From Gammaproteobacteria bacterium MFB021 (lineage in GTDB: Bacteria > Pseudomonadota > Gammaproteobacteria > Pseudomonadales > Halomonadaceae), in NCBI GenBank assembly GCA_000737985.1, contig JNVT01000100.1:1-64000 (forward strand): a stretch of DNA of 64,000 nt. The letters run 5' to 3'. Made by a program: the position numbers and the translations under genes. Shown one piece after another: positions 17,146 to 25,766 of the stretch; position 1 is the first letter of the stretch; each line of letters begins with the position of its first letter. The notes beneath the pieces are model-generated. The model saw only the letters and a list, made by a program, of their open reading frames with translations. It made no database searches and was not told the origin of the DNA.

Positions 17146-18168
17146 TTACTGTGACGCGTTTTTCGCGGCTTCGACGACCATGTCGACCATCTTCGGGTAC
17201 TTCTGCCGCCAGGCATCGTAGACGCCGCGCGTGGCCTCGATGAAAGGCGCCTGGTCCACCTCGTTGAATGTCACCCCCGCCTGCTCCATCTTCGCGCGCA
17301 GCTCCTTGTCGGCCGCGAGCGAGGCCTGGCGGTTGTACTTGCCGGCTTCGATGGCGGCGTTCTGGATGACCTGCTGCTGCTCGGGAGAGAGGCCGTCCCA
17401 GACGATCTTGCTCATCAGCAGCGGCGTGGACTCGTACTTGTGGCCGGTGAGCGAGATGTACTTCTGCACCTCATAGAGCTTCGACGAATAGATGTTCATC
17501 AGCGGGTTCTCCTGGCCATCCACCACGCCCTGCTGCAGCGCGATATAGAGCTCGGAGAAGTTCATCGGGGTTGGCGTCGCCCCCAGCGCGTCGAAGATAT
17601 CGACGGTCATCTCGTCCGGCGGCGTGCGGATCTTCAGCCCTTTCAGGTCGGCGGGCTTCTCGATCGGGCGGACATTGTTGCTGACGTGACGAATGCCGTT
17701 GTCCCACAGCGCCAGCAGCACCAGCCCCTGCTCCTGCGCCAGGCGCTTGAGTTCGTCGCCGACCTTGCCATCCATCACCTTCCAGGCGGTGGGCAACGAA
17801 TCGAACAGAAACGGCAGCCCCAGCACGGAAAACTGCGGGACGATGCTCGCCACCGGGCCCTGACTGTTGGCGCTGAATGCCAGGCTGCCCATGCGCATCA
17901 GGGTCAGCGCTTCCATGTCATCGCCATACTGGGCGTTGTCGCCCACGTCGACGTGGATCTCGCCGTGGGTGCCCTCCTCGACGAGCTTGGCGAAGCGCTC
18001 GGAGGCTTCCGATTTGGGATTGCCCTCGGCGGCGTTGTGGGCCAGTTGCAGGGTCTGCGCTGCCAGCGCCGGCGTGGTGGCGGCGAGGGCGGCGGCGAGG
18101 GCGGCAGCCAGGGTCGTGGTTTTCGGAATCGCTTTCAGGATCGCTTTAATCATTGTCGTTGCGCTCAT
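17146..18168 (-). CDS. TRAP transporter periplasmic substrate-binding protein (DctP family)
   Basis: 340 aa with an Ala-rich signal peptide ending near ALAAQT (about residue 37). The mature part follows the DctP pattern: LQLAHNAAEGNPKSEASERFAKLVEEGTHGEIHVDV, GLPFLFDSLPTAWKVMDG, IRTPPDEMTVDIFDALGATPTPMNFSELYIALQQGVVDGQENPLMNI. The Arg in KIRTPP and the Asn/Gln of VDGQENP are the usual ligand-carboxylate contacts, so the ligand is probably a carboxylated sugar or hydroxyacid. There may be an alternative start five codons in. Its neighbours place the substrate upstream of a dehydrogenase/isomerase/transketolase route. Confidence 0.9.
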   Translation of the reverse strand: MSATTMIKAILKAIPKTTTLAAALAAALAATTPALAAQTLQLAHNAAEGNPKSEASERFAKLVEEGTHGEIHVDVGDNAQYGDDMEALTLMRMGSLAFSANSQGPVASIVPQFSVLGLPFLFDSLPTAWKVMDGKVGDELKRLAQEQGLVLLALWDNGIRHVSNNVRPIEKPADLKGLKIRTPPDEMTVDIFDALGATPTPMNFSELYIALQQGVVDGQENPLMNIYSSKLYEVQKYISLTGHKYESTPLLMSKIVWDGLSPEQQQVIQNAAIEAGKYNRQASLAADKELRAKMEQAGVTFNEVDQAPFIEATRGVYDAWRQKYPKMVDMVVEAAKNASQ

Positions 18169-18253
18169 GGTTGCTGACGGGGCTTGGGTTTCTTGACGGG
18201 ATTTGGGTTTCTTGACGAGACGTGGTGAAGCCCTCGCTATGGCGTATGCCGGC

Positions 18254-19264
18254 TCAGCTGGCGTGGGTGAGCGAGATGCGCGACGCCAGGGTCTTCACCA
18301 TTGCCTGGGTCGAGATGCCATAGCGGTCATGCAGGGTGGGCAGTGCGCCGGCGTCGAGAAACGCGTCCGGCAGCCCGATCTGGTGGAACTCCGGATGCAC
18401 GCCGGCATTCATCAGGAGTGCGGCCACGCTCTCGCCCAGCCCGCCGATGACGGAGTGATTCTCCGCCACGTAGACGGGGCGCTGGGGATGACGCCGGATC
18501 TCCTCGAGAATCGTCTGCGCATCCAGCGGCTTGATGGTGGGCGAGTGAAGCACCCCCACGTGCATGCCGCGCTCGGCGAGGAGGTCGGCGGCTTCGATGG
18601 CACGCATGGTCATCAGCCCGGAGGAGATGATCAGCGCATCCTCGCCATCCATGAGTCTGCGCGCCTTGCCGATCTCGAAGCGGTAGTCCGTAAAGCGATC
18701 GAGCACGCGAGGCACCTTGCCGCGCAGCAGACGCAGGTAGACCGGCCCATCGTGGGCGGCCATGGCATGAGTGGCCTGCTCGATATCCACCGCATCACAG
18801 GGGTCGACGATGGTGAGGTTCGGCATGCCGCGGAAGATCGCCATGTCCTCGGTCGCCTGATGACTCGGCCCGTAACCGGTGGTGAGACCCGGCAGCGCGC
18901 AGACGATCTTGACGTTGAGTTTCTCCTCGGCGATCGCCATGCAGATGAAGTCGTAGGCCCGGCGTGAGGCGAAGACGCCATAGGTGGTCACGAACGGAAT
19001 GAAACCCTCACGTGCCATGCCGGCACCGGCGCTCATCAGCAGCTGCTCGGCCATCCCCATCTGATAGTGGCGCTCGGGATAGGCCTGGGCGAAGACATGC
19101 AGGTCGGTGTACTTGCCCAGGTCCGCGGTCATGCCGACGATACGCTCATCGGCTGCGGCCGCCTCGATCAGGGCGTGGCCGAAGGGTGCCGAGGTGGTCG
19201 GCTGACCTTCCGCCGCCAGTGACGCGATCATCGCGGATGTCTTGAGTCGCGGTTGGGTCGTCAT
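18254..19264 (-). CDS. Transketolase, C-terminal subunit (split transketolase)
   Basis: 336 aa from MTTQPRLK at 19264, with an ATGA overlap to the N-terminal subunit gene. It holds the pyrimidine-binding and C-terminal domains of a two-gene transketolase: GHALIEAAAADERIVGMTADLGKYTDLHVFAQAYPERHYQMGMAEQ (conserved Glu of MAEQ for TPP activation), the VTTYGVFASRRAYDFI helix, TTGYGPSHQATED and YVAENHSVIGGLGE. Split enzymes of this kind act in special sugar routes (for example apulose phosphate or sulfofructose cleavage) rather than central metabolism. With no sugar kinase in the operon, its donor may be non-phosphorylated. Confidence 0.9.
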   Translation of the reverse strand: MTTQPRLKTSAMIASLAAEGQPTTSAPFGHALIEAAAADERIVGMTADLGKYTDLHVFAQAYPERHYQMGMAEQLLMSAGAGMAREGFIPFVTTYGVFASRRAYDFICMAIAEEKLNVKIVCALPGLTTGYGPSHQATEDMAIFRGMPNLTIVDPCDAVDIEQATHAMAAHDGPVYLRLLRGKVPRVLDRFTDYRFEIGKARRLMDGEDALIISSGLMTMRAIEAADLLAERGMHVGVLHSPTIKPLDAQTILEEIRRHPQRPVYVAENHSVIGGLGESVAALLMNAGVHPEFHQIGLPDAFLDAGALPTLHDRYGISTQAMVKTLASRISLTHAS

Positions 19265-20151
19265 GAGTGCTCGCTCCCTGCGGCGTCGGATGAATGGGCA
19301 TAGGTATCGTCGAGTTGCTTCAGGGCGATGCGCCATTCGTCTTCGTCGACGCGTATGAAGTGGGTCTTGTCGCGGTCTTCGAGCAGCGGCACGCCGCGGC
19401 CCATCAGGGTGTCGCAGATGATGACGCAGGGTTTGCCGTCGGCGCTGTCCAGTGCGCTATCGAAGGCCTCGACCAGCGCGGCGATGTCGTTGCCGTTCAC
19501 CCGTAGCGCGGTCCAGCCGAAGGCGCGCCACTTGTCGGCGATGGGCTCGTAGCCGAGCACGCTCGACGACTTGTCGTCGGCCTGCTGATCGTTGACATCG
19601 ACGATGGCGACCAGGTTGTCGAGCTGCCAGTGGACGGCCGAGGCGGCGGCCTCCCAGGTCGAGCCCTCGTTCAGTTCACCGTCGGAGAGCAGGTTGAAGA
19701 TGCGCGAATGGCTCTGCTTGCGCTTCAGGCCGAGCGCCATGCCGACACCGATTCCCAGCCCGTGGCCCAGCGAGCCGCCGGTGATCTCCATGCCGGGGGT
19801 GTAGGCCGCCATCCCCGACATCGGCAGCATGCTGTCGTCGCTGCCGTAGTTCTCTATTTCGCTCTCGCTGATGACGCCTGCCTCGATCAACGCGGCATAG
19901 AGAGCGATGGCGTAGTGACCGATCGACAGCAGGAAGCGATCGCGCTCTTCCCACTCGGGGTCGTCGGCGCGCAGGTTCATGGCACGGAAGTAGGCGACCG
20001 CGAGGACGTCGGCGATGCCCAGGGCCTGGCCCACGTAACCCTGGCCCTGCACTTCTCCCATGAGGAGCGCATGGCGACGGATCCGATAGGCGCGTCGTCG
20101 AAGGGCGGGAATATCGGCGGGGGCGATCACGCGGTGGGTAGCCGGCTGCAT
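19261..20151 (-). CDS. Transketolase, N-terminal TPP-binding subunit (split transketolase)
   Basis: 296 aa. It carries the thiamine diphosphate domain: SIGHYAIALYAALIEAG, GGSLGHGLGIGVGMALGLK, then LSDGELNEGSTWEAAASAVHWQLDNLVAIVDVN, where D-G-E...N is the Mg-TPP motif, and VIICDTLMGRGVPLLE. It is the first gene of an eight- or nine-gene minus-strand operon (transketolase N/C, DctPQM, LtnD-like, TIM barrel, SDR, GntR). Its ATG lies 11 bp from a perfect 12-bp-arm palindrome, so expression is probably repressed at the promoter or ribosome site by a GntR-type regulator. Confidence 0.9.
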   Translation of the reverse strand: MQPATHRVIAPADIPALRRRAYRIRRHALLMGEVQGQGYVGQALGIADVLAVAYFRAMNLRADDPEWEERDRFLLSIGHYAIALYAALIEAGVISESEIENYGSDDSMLPMSGMAAYTPGMEITGGSLGHGLGIGVGMALGLKRKQSHSRIFNLLSDGELNEGSTWEAAASAVHWQLDNLVAIVDVNDQQADDKSSSVLGYEPIADKWRAFGWTALRVNGNDIAALVEAFDSALDSADGKPCVIICDTLMGRGVPLLEDRDKTHFIRVDEDEWRIALKQLDDTYAHSSDAAGSEHS

Positions 20152-20161
20152 AAAACGGGTT

Positions 20162-20187
20162 CCGTGAATTGGTTGACCAATTCACGG
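20162..20187. promoter_or_regulatory. Perfect palindrome upstream of the transketolase operon (GntR-type operator)
   Basis: Arms CCGTGAATTGGT and ACCAATTCACGG with a 2-bp centre, 11 bp upstream of the first ATG. The core TTGGTNNACCAA is the shape bound by many FadR-subfamily GntR proteins, two of which flank this operon. A repressor here would block the start region. Confidence 0.7.
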
Positions 20188-20557
20188 TAATGAGGGCCTG
20201 CAGTGAAAAGAAGACCGACTTTGGTCGCAGCAACGCCATCGCTCGAAGCGGATGAATCGACTCGACCCCGTCTGAACGGAAGAATCGGTCACACCATATC
20301 CAAAGAATTATTATTATTATCAGATAATTACGGGATTCTTGAGTGACGCCTGTCTGTTACGGCGAGGTACGTCCAGGCAGGGGGCTGGAAGGGATCGGAT
20401 ACGGCCAAGCTGAGACTAATGGTTAACCATTTAAAGAGTGCTGGCGGCAGGCATGAGACGAGAGCGCCTCGTGGTATCGATAGGACGGGAATCGATAGAA
20501 CTGGCACCGATAGAACCTCGGTGCCGCGGGGCGTTTTTACGTGACCGCCACCAGCAC
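20188..20557. other. Intergenic region with regulatory palindromes and an AT-rich promoter zone
   Basis: Gap between the transketolase operon and the second GntR gene. It holds the second TGGTTAACCA palindrome and an AT-rich patch (20305-20335: AATTATTATTATTATC-like) that may contain promoter elements. No convincing gene was seen; the scar copies at 20544-20600 follow. Confidence 0.5.
20419..20432. promoter_or_regulatory. Second GntR-type palindrome
   Basis: AATGGTTAACCATT is a perfect 14-bp palindrome sharing the TGGTTNACCA core with the site at 20162-20187, about 230 bp away. Two sites of this spacing could support repressor looping or a divergent control region. Confidence 0.55.
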
Positions 20558-20600
20558 GCTCTCCAGCGCCGGGTCGCTACCGCGGTGGCGCCGGGCGGCA
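20544..20600. repeat. Chimeric scar: fragment of a COG0523 gene end joined to a permease gene end
   Basis: 20544-20568 matches the 3' end of the COG0523 GTPase gene (25774-25798) in 24 of 25 positions. 20558-20600 matches the 3' end of the fused permease gene (11949-11991) in 40 of 43. The two matches share the 11-mer GCTCTCCAGCG. Read on the minus strand, the first part ends ALESVLVAVT-stop, like the real SLESLLVAVS-stop. Read on the plus strand, the second part ends SSAGSLPRWRRAA-stop, like the permease tail. Confidence 0.7.
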
Positions 20601-20634
20601 TGAGCGGGCGCGAGCCGGTTGGCCTCGTCTGGGT

Positions 20635-21306
20635 TCAGCTCTGATACGCCGAGTAATCGTGCGCCAGCGACTCGATGTTGTTGTCCATATAGGCCAGGTG
20701 CTCGCGCATGGCGGCTTCGGCTGCCTCGGCGTCGTGCTGCTCTAGTGCAGCGATGATCGCAGCATGTTCCTGGATCAATGGCGGCACGCGCTGTGTCGAC
20801 AGAAAGAGCGTTCTGACACGATTGATATGCAGCTGCACGTGGTAGATGGTCTGCCATACGGCGGGTTGGCCGGCGATCTCGGCGATCAGCTGATGAAAAC
20901 CTTCATCGAGGCTTTCGATCTCGTAGAGCGGACGCTGCTGCTGTTCGACCAGTTGCTGGCGCTGCAGGTTGTGGCGTAGCTCGAGGCTCTGCGTGTCGGT
21001 GCACGACTTGGCCGCGTCCCGAACCAGGGCGCACTCGAGTACCGAGCGCGTGTAGTGTGCCGCTCTGACGATATCCGGTCGGATGGGTGAGACATAGGTG
21101 CCGCGCTGCGCCAGGATGTCGACGAGTCCATCGTAGCGCAGTCGCATGAGCGCCTCGCGCACCGGCGTGCGGCTGATGCCGAACTCCTCTGCCAGCGCCT
21201 TCTCGGAAATCTTCTCTCCCGGCTTCATCACCGTGGTGATGATCTTGTCGCGAATCTCGATGTAGGCCTGGTCGCTTGCGAATCCCTTCGACCACTGGTC
21301 TGCCAT
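20635..21306 (-). CDS. GntR/FadR-family transcriptional regulator
   Basis: 223 aa from the ATG at 21306, preceded by GAGAGG at about 8 bp; a more distant in-frame ATG is less well placed. The winged helix (about 8-72) has KPGEKISEKALAEEFGISRTPVREALMRLRYDGLVDILAQRGTYVSPI. The FCD domain follows with DEGFHQLIAEIAGQP and the terminal REHLAYMDNNI helix. It precedes, on the same strand, an FMN-dependent hydroxyacid dehydrogenase and a TRAP transporter, and probably represses them until their hydroxyacid substrate is present. Confidence 0.87.
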   Translation of the reverse strand: MADQWSKGFASDQAYIEIRDKIITTVMKPGEKISEKALAEEFGISRTPVREALMRLRYDGLVDILAQRGTYVSPIRPDIVRAAHYTRSVLECALVRDAAKSCTDTQSLELRHNLQRQQLVEQQQRPLYEIESLDEGFHQLIAEIAGQPAVWQTIYHVQLHINRVRTLFLSTQRVPPLIQEHAAIIAALEQHDAEAAEAAMREHLAYMDNNIESLAHDYSAYQS

Positions 21307-21410
21307 GCAAGCAACCTCTCTTTCTCGATGATAGGACGATCCGTCTGACAACGCGCCACACCGCGTATGGCAGGCCCCCGTGCAGGCCGGGTAGCGCGCG
21401 AGCAGAGACC

Positions 21411-22586
21411 TCAGCGCGCCTCGCGCATGAGCGAATCATCCAGTTCTTCGAGTTTACTGCAACCCAGCAGGCCAAGATCGCGATCCAGCTCCGCATGCAG
21501 CAGTCGCAGTGCGTGATCAACACCGGGCTCACCCCCCGCGCCCAGGCCATAGAGCGTGGCACGCCCGAGCATGACGGCATCCGCCCCCAGCAGGCGAGCC
21601 TTGAGCGCATCGCTGCCGCGCCTGAAACCGCCATCGAGCAGCAGCGTCATTGCGTCACCCACGGCGGCGCGCACCTCGGCGACGAGTTCCATTGGCGACA
21701 CGGAGCTGTCGAGCTGCCTGCCACCGTGATTGGAGAGCACGATGCCATCGATGCCTTCCGCGCTGGCCTGGCGCGCTTCCTCGACCGACAGGATGCCCTT
21801 GATGAGTAACTTCCCGGGCCAGCGCTGGCGCAGCCAACGCATCTCCGCCCAGCTGAGCGATGGCATCAGATGACGGCCAATGGCGGCGGCAGCGCCCTGG
21901 ACCGAGGTCTCGCCGGGCGGGAGGAGATCGCCGAGATTCTGGAAGGTGGGCACGCCGTTCGGGTAGAGCACATCCTTGATCCAGCCTGGTCGGGTCAGGG
22001 TGTGGAGCTTGTTGTACCAGTCGAGTACCAGCGGGCGCGTGTAGTTGCGAGCATCCCACTCCCGGTTACCGTAGATGGCGCTGTCGGTGGTGATGACGAG
22101 CGTGTCGAAGCCCGCGGCCTCGCAGCGCGCCATCAGCTTTTCCACGTAGTCTCGGTCGCGGTAGAAATAGATCTGCATCCAGTTCCAGCTCTCAGTGAAC
22201 GTGGCGATCTCCTCCAGTGCCGTGGTCGAGGCGTTACTCAGGGTGAAAGGGATCCGCCACTTGGCCGCCATACGGGCCAGCTTCATGTCGCCATCGCGGG
22301 TGATCATGCCATTGAACCCGGTGGGCGCGATGATCAGCGGCATCGCGATCTCTCGTCCCAGTACTTGGCAAGTCAGGCTGCGCTGGCTGACATCGGTCAG
22401 GGTCCTGGGGGTGAAGCGATAGCGCTCGAAGATGGCTCGGTTGTTGGCCAGGCTGACTTCGTCGTCCGACCCGCCCTCGATGTATTCATAGACGAAATTG
22501 GGTAGACGCCGCCGGGCGATTGCGGCGAGTTCATCGATGTTCATGGCCCGCTCGAAGCGTCTGTGGCGGGGAAAGACTCTTCTCAT
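21411..22586 (-). CDS. FMN-dependent alpha-hydroxy-acid dehydrogenase (LldD/MdlB family)
   Basis: 391 aa TIM-barrel flavoenzyme that oxidises a 2-hydroxy acid (lactate, mandelate, glycolate or similar) to the 2-oxo acid. ATG at 22586 has AGGAG six bases upstream. Family blocks: YEYIEGGSDDEVSL, PLIIAPTGFNGM, TLSNASTTALEEIA, WMQIYFYRDRDYVEKL, VITTDSAIYGNREWDARN, LLIKGILSVEEA, SNHGGRQLDSS with catalytic His287, and LLLDGGFRRGSDALKA. The variable loop around residues 195-215 is MdlB/LldD-like. It lies just downstream of a TRAP transporter that probably imports its substrate; the exact acid is not determined. Confidence 0.9.
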   Translation of the reverse strand: MRRVFPRHRRFERAMNIDELAAIARRRLPNFVYEYIEGGSDDEVSLANNRAIFERYRFTPRTLTDVSQRSLTCQVLGREIAMPLIIAPTGFNGMITRDGDMKLARMAAKWRIPFTLSNASTTALEEIATFTESWNWMQIYFYRDRDYVEKLMARCEAAGFDTLVITTDSAIYGNREWDARNYTRPLVLDWYNKLHTLTRPGWIKDVLYPNGVPTFQNLGDLLPPGETSVQGAAAAIGRHLMPSLSWAEMRWLRQRWPGKLLIKGILSVEEARQASAEGIDGIVLSNHGGRQLDSSVSPMELVAEVRAAVGDAMTLLLDGGFRRGSDALKARLLGADAVMLGRATLYGLGAGGEPGVDHALRLLHAELDRDLGLLGCSKLEELDDSLMREAR

Positions 22587-22601
22587 GTCGTCTCCTGACG
22601 A

Positions 22602-23882
22602 TTAGCGGGCATGCAGGACGTCTAGCGGTACCAGCACGAGCTGCGGGAACAGAATGAGCAGCAGTAATATGCCCAAGTACACGATCAGCATGGGCCAGAT
22701 GCCCCGGGTGATCTCCATCAGACTGATTCGACTGATGCTACAGCCGACGTAGAGCACGGTGCCCACCGGTGGCGTGATCAGGCCGATGGAGAGATTGATG
22801 ATCATCAGAATGCCGAAGTAGATCGGGTCTATGCCCAACTGTTGCACCACCGGGATCAGTACCGGGGCGAAGATCAGCACGGCCGGTGTCATGTCCATCA
22901 CGCAGCCGAACAGCAGCAAAATCAGCATGATGATCAGTAACATCAGGGTGGGGTTATCGGTCAGGCTGCTCAGGCCCTGGGCGATCTGCAGCGGAACCTG
23001 GGCGACGGTAATGGCGTAGGCGGTGACGATCGCCGCCGAGGCGATCAGCATGACGATGGCGGTGGTCTTGGCCGTGCCGACCAGCACATCCAGCAGCTGG
23101 CTGGCTTTCAGCTCGCGGTGCAGCGAGGCAACGATGAACGCGTAGACGGCCGCCACCACGCCGGCCTCGGTGGGCGTGAAGACGCCGCCGCGTAGCCCGA
23201 CGATGATGATCAATGGCAGCAGCAGGGCCCAGAACGCGCGCCTGAACGCGACCCCACGGGTACGCCAGCCGGCCTTCTCCAAGCGAGCCATGTCGGCCTT
23301 GCGCGACACGGCCCACCAGGTCAGTGTCATCGCCAGCGCCATGATCAGACCGGGTACGATACCGGCCATGAACAGTCCGGTGATCGAGACGCCACCCACC
23401 ACGCCATAGAGAATCAGGGGAATACTCGGCGGCAGTACGGTACCGAGAATACCCACGGAGGCCACCAGCCCGGTGGCTCGATCCCTGGCGTAGCCCTGGG
23501 CCACCATCATGGGGATGAGAATCGCGCCCAGCGCTGCGGTATCCGCCACTGCCGACCCCGAAAGGCCGGCGAAAATGACCCCGGAAAGGATGGCGACGTA
23601 GCCCAATCCGCCTTTCACGTGCCCGACCAGGGACGAGGCGAAGGTCACGATGCGTGTCGAGATACCGCCTGCGTTCATGATCTCGCCGGTCAGAATGAAA
23701 AACGGAATTGCCATCAGCGCGAAGTTGTTGGCGCCGGTGATGAAGTACTCCGCCAGGGTGGTGACATCGAACATCCCTTGTGTCCACATCATCACCACGG
23801 CGGCGCAGAGCATGGCGAAAGCGATCGGCATGCCGATCAGCATGAGCGAGAAGAGCACGCCCAGAAAGACGATGACGGTCAT
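22602..23882 (-). CDS. TRAP transporter large permease (DctM family)
   Basis: 426 aa from MTVIVFLG at 23882, overlapping the DctQ stop (ATGA). DctM hallmarks: IGMPIAFAMLCAAVVM, AIPFFILTGEIMNAGGIST, IFAGLSGSAVADTAALGAILIPMM, VLPPSIPLILYGVVGG, CVMDMTPAVLIFAPVLIPV and LSIGLITPPVGTVLYVGCSIS. It is the membrane transport subunit of the second TRAP system, coupled with the neighbouring small permease and binding protein, and probably brings in a hydroxyacid for the FMN dehydrogenase. Confidence 0.92.
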   Translation of the reverse strand: MTVIVFLGVLFSLMLIGMPIAFAMLCAAVVMMWTQGMFDVTTLAEYFITGANNFALMAIPFFILTGEIMNAGGISTRIVTFASSLVGHVKGGLGYVAILSGVIFAGLSGSAVADTAALGAILIPMMVAQGYARDRATGLVASVGILGTVLPPSIPLILYGVVGGVSITGLFMAGIVPGLIMALAMTLTWWAVSRKADMARLEKAGWRTRGVAFRRAFWALLLPLIIIVGLRGGVFTPTEAGVVAAVYAFIVASLHRELKASQLLDVLVGTAKTTAIVMLIASAAIVTAYAITVAQVPLQIAQGLSSLTDNPTLMLLIIMLILLLFGCVMDMTPAVLIFAPVLIPVVQQLGIDPIYFGILMIINLSIGLITPPVGTVLYVGCSISRISLMEITRGIWPMLIVYLGILLLLILFPQLVLVPLDVLHAR

Positions 23883-24397
23883 GATTCTGGGCTCCGCGAA
23901 CTGGGCCGGCGCCATGCGGGGCCATGGTGGCCCGTGATCGCGAACGCGACGGCCTGATAGATCAGGATCGAAGACATCAGCACGGCGGAGATCAGCCCTG
24001 CATAGTAATAGTTGTTGATCGGAATCTCGGTCGCAGGTCCGGTCATGCCGCGATTGAGTTCGATCAAGAGCAGCAGGCCTTCAACGATCAGCGCCATGAC
24101 GCCGACGATGAGCACGACGGCGAAGCCGAACAGGAGTTTCTGCATACCGAGCGGTAGACGACCGACCAGCAGATCGACGCCGAGATGGCTGTGTTCGGCA
24201 ACCGCGAGCACCGAGCCGAGAAAGACTACCCAGACGAACAGATAGCGCGCGACCTCGCTCGACCAGGTCAGGCCGCTGTCGAATGCGTAGCGCAATACCA
24301 CATTGGCGAAGACGAAGCCGACCATCAGCACCAGTGCCACGGCGATGGCGAACTTGATCGGTTTGCCCAGCCATTCGAGATATCGATCGAATTGCAT
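23879..24397 (-). CDS. TRAP transporter small permease (DctQ family)
   Basis: 172 aa with four membrane helices (about 14-34, 48-66, 88-110, 130-150) and the DctQ block FDSGLTWSSEVARYLFVWVVFLGSVLAVAEHSHLGVDLLVGRLP. It lies between the binding-protein and large-permease genes, overlapping the latter by 4 bp. Confidence 0.88.
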   Translation of the reverse strand: MQFDRYLEWLGKPIKFAIAVALVLMVGFVFANVVLRYAFDSGLTWSSEVARYLFVWVVFLGSVLAVAEHSHLGVDLLVGRLPLGMQKLLFGFAVVLIVGVMALIVEGLLLLIELNRGMTGPATEIPINNYYYAGLISAVLMSSILIYQAVAFAITGHHGPAWRRPSSRSPES

Positions 24398-24460
24398 GAT
24401 GTGCTCCCATCCCCTGTGAGAAGGGGCGCGCAGGCTGCGCGTCCCCTCATCGATAGGCGC

Positions 24461-25474
24461 TCACTGCTCGAGCTGCTGGTGCAGCTCATCCAGCCAGGCA
24501 TCGGCCCAGTCGTAGCGTTGGATGAAGTCGGCGTAGATCGGCTGCATGGCCGCTACCATGTCAGCGTGAAAGGCGTCGCTCGGTTCGGTGATCTCGAGAC
24601 CGGCGGCGATCAGCTTGTCCTTTATCTCGGCATCGGTGCTGCGCATCAACGCCCACTCTTTCTCCATCGCGCGCTGAGCCGCCTCCTGGATCACCGCCTT
24701 GTCCTCATCGCTCAGCGCGTCGTAGAAGCGCTTGTTCATGAGATAGACGTTGGGGCTGAACATGTGGCGGCTGTCGAGCACGTGGCTCTGCACCTCATAC
24801 CAGCCGGAGCGATAGAGCGTGGCCAGCGGATTGTCCTGACCATCGACGACACCCTGCTCGAGGGCTGGATAGACCTCGGACATGCCCAGGGTCTGCACGT
24901 TGGCGCCCAGCGCCTGGCCGACCTGAACGTAGAGTGAAAGATTGGGCATCCGCAGCTTGAATCCCTTGAAGTCGTCCAGACTGGTGATCTTCTTGTTGCT
25001 GGAGAACACGCGGAAACCGTTGGCGGTCCAGGCCAGTGGCTCGGCACCGAGCTTGCGGAATATCGGGTCGATCTTTTGGCTGATCGGCCCGTTCAACAGC
25101 CTCTGTGCCTGGTCATAATCGCTGAACAGGAAGGGCCACTCCGGGAAGCCGATGCGTGGGTCAGCCGTCTGCAGCCCCATCCCTGAGATCGCCATCTCGA
25201 TGCTGCCGGTCCTGACCCCATTGGTGTATTGCCTCTCATCCCCGAGCGAACTGTTCGGATAGATCTTGATCTGCATATCCGAGTGCGCTTCGACGTAGGG
25301 CTTGAACACGTCGCGGATGGCGACGTTCTGTGGGTGATCCTCGGCGAAGTAGCTCGCCACCTTGATCGTGGCGTCACTCTGTGCGGTGGCCGTGGTGCTC
25401 AACAGGAGCGTGGTCGTCGTTATAAAGAGTGTGGTCAAGCGCGAGAAAGGGCTCGCTTTTCGGATTCGTGTCAT
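24461..25474 (-). CDS. TRAP transporter periplasmic substrate-binding protein (DctP family)
   Basis: 337 aa with a Thr-rich signal peptide cleaved near TATAQS (about residue 32). DctP motifs: IKVASYFAEDHPQNVAIRDVFKPYVEAHSDMQIKIYPNSSLGDERQYTNGVRTGSIEMAI, GFPEWPFLFSDYDQAQ, FKGFKLRMPNLSLYVQVGQALGANVQTLGMSEVYPALEQGVVDGQDNPL. The Arg of KLRMP would bind the ligand carboxylate. First gene of the DctP-DctQ-DctM-dehydrogenase unit; a small palindrome lies about 75 bp upstream. Confidence 0.9.
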   Translation of the reverse strand: MTRIRKASPFSRLTTLFITTTTLLLSTTATAQSDATIKVASYFAEDHPQNVAIRDVFKPYVEAHSDMQIKIYPNSSLGDERQYTNGVRTGSIEMAISGMGLQTADPRIGFPEWPFLFSDYDQAQRLLNGPISQKIDPIFRKLGAEPLAWTANGFRVFSSNKKITSLDDFKGFKLRMPNLSLYVQVGQALGANVQTLGMSEVYPALEQGVVDGQDNPLATLYRSGWYEVQSHVLDSRHMFSPNVYLMNKRFYDALSDEDKAVIQEAAQRAMEKEWALMRSTDAEIKDKLIAAGLEITEPSDAFHADMVAAMQPIYADFIQRYDWADAWLDELHQQLEQ

Positions 25475-25547
25475 CGCGGGTGCCTTTTGCGTTGTTCGTA
25501 GGAAAGCGGCGTAAAGCGGCGCTCCGCTGGGAGGTGACCGGCAACTG

Positions 25548-25562
25548 ATATACTAGTATCTC
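25548..25562. promoter_or_regulatory. Possible operator upstream of the second TRAP operon
   Basis: A 10-bp palindrome ATACTAGTAT, within the context TGATATACTAGTATCTCG, lies about 75 bp before the DctP start. TACTAGTA-type centres occur in GntR-family sites and the regulator gene is at the other end of the module. Short and therefore tentative. Confidence 0.4.
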
Positions 25563-25766
25563 GATGCGCGGATACGAGAGAGACCTTGGTCTTAGGAAAG
25601 AGGTTTCCGAACGATGCAAGCGGCCGCGTTCAGGCCAATCGCGTTACGCCTCGGCGCCTTGTGCCTAGACCCAAGGCTACCGACAGCGCAGAGGGAGATA
25701 CGCGGGGAGAGATGAATACCGGTGTCAGGTATCACGGCCTGCCGGTAGTGCTGGGTATCGGCTGTA

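Noticed and set aside
20438-20644. Small plus-strand open frame in the transketolase-GntR gap
   Set aside because: No ribosome site or family; it runs through the duplicated scar sequence and converges into the GntR gene.
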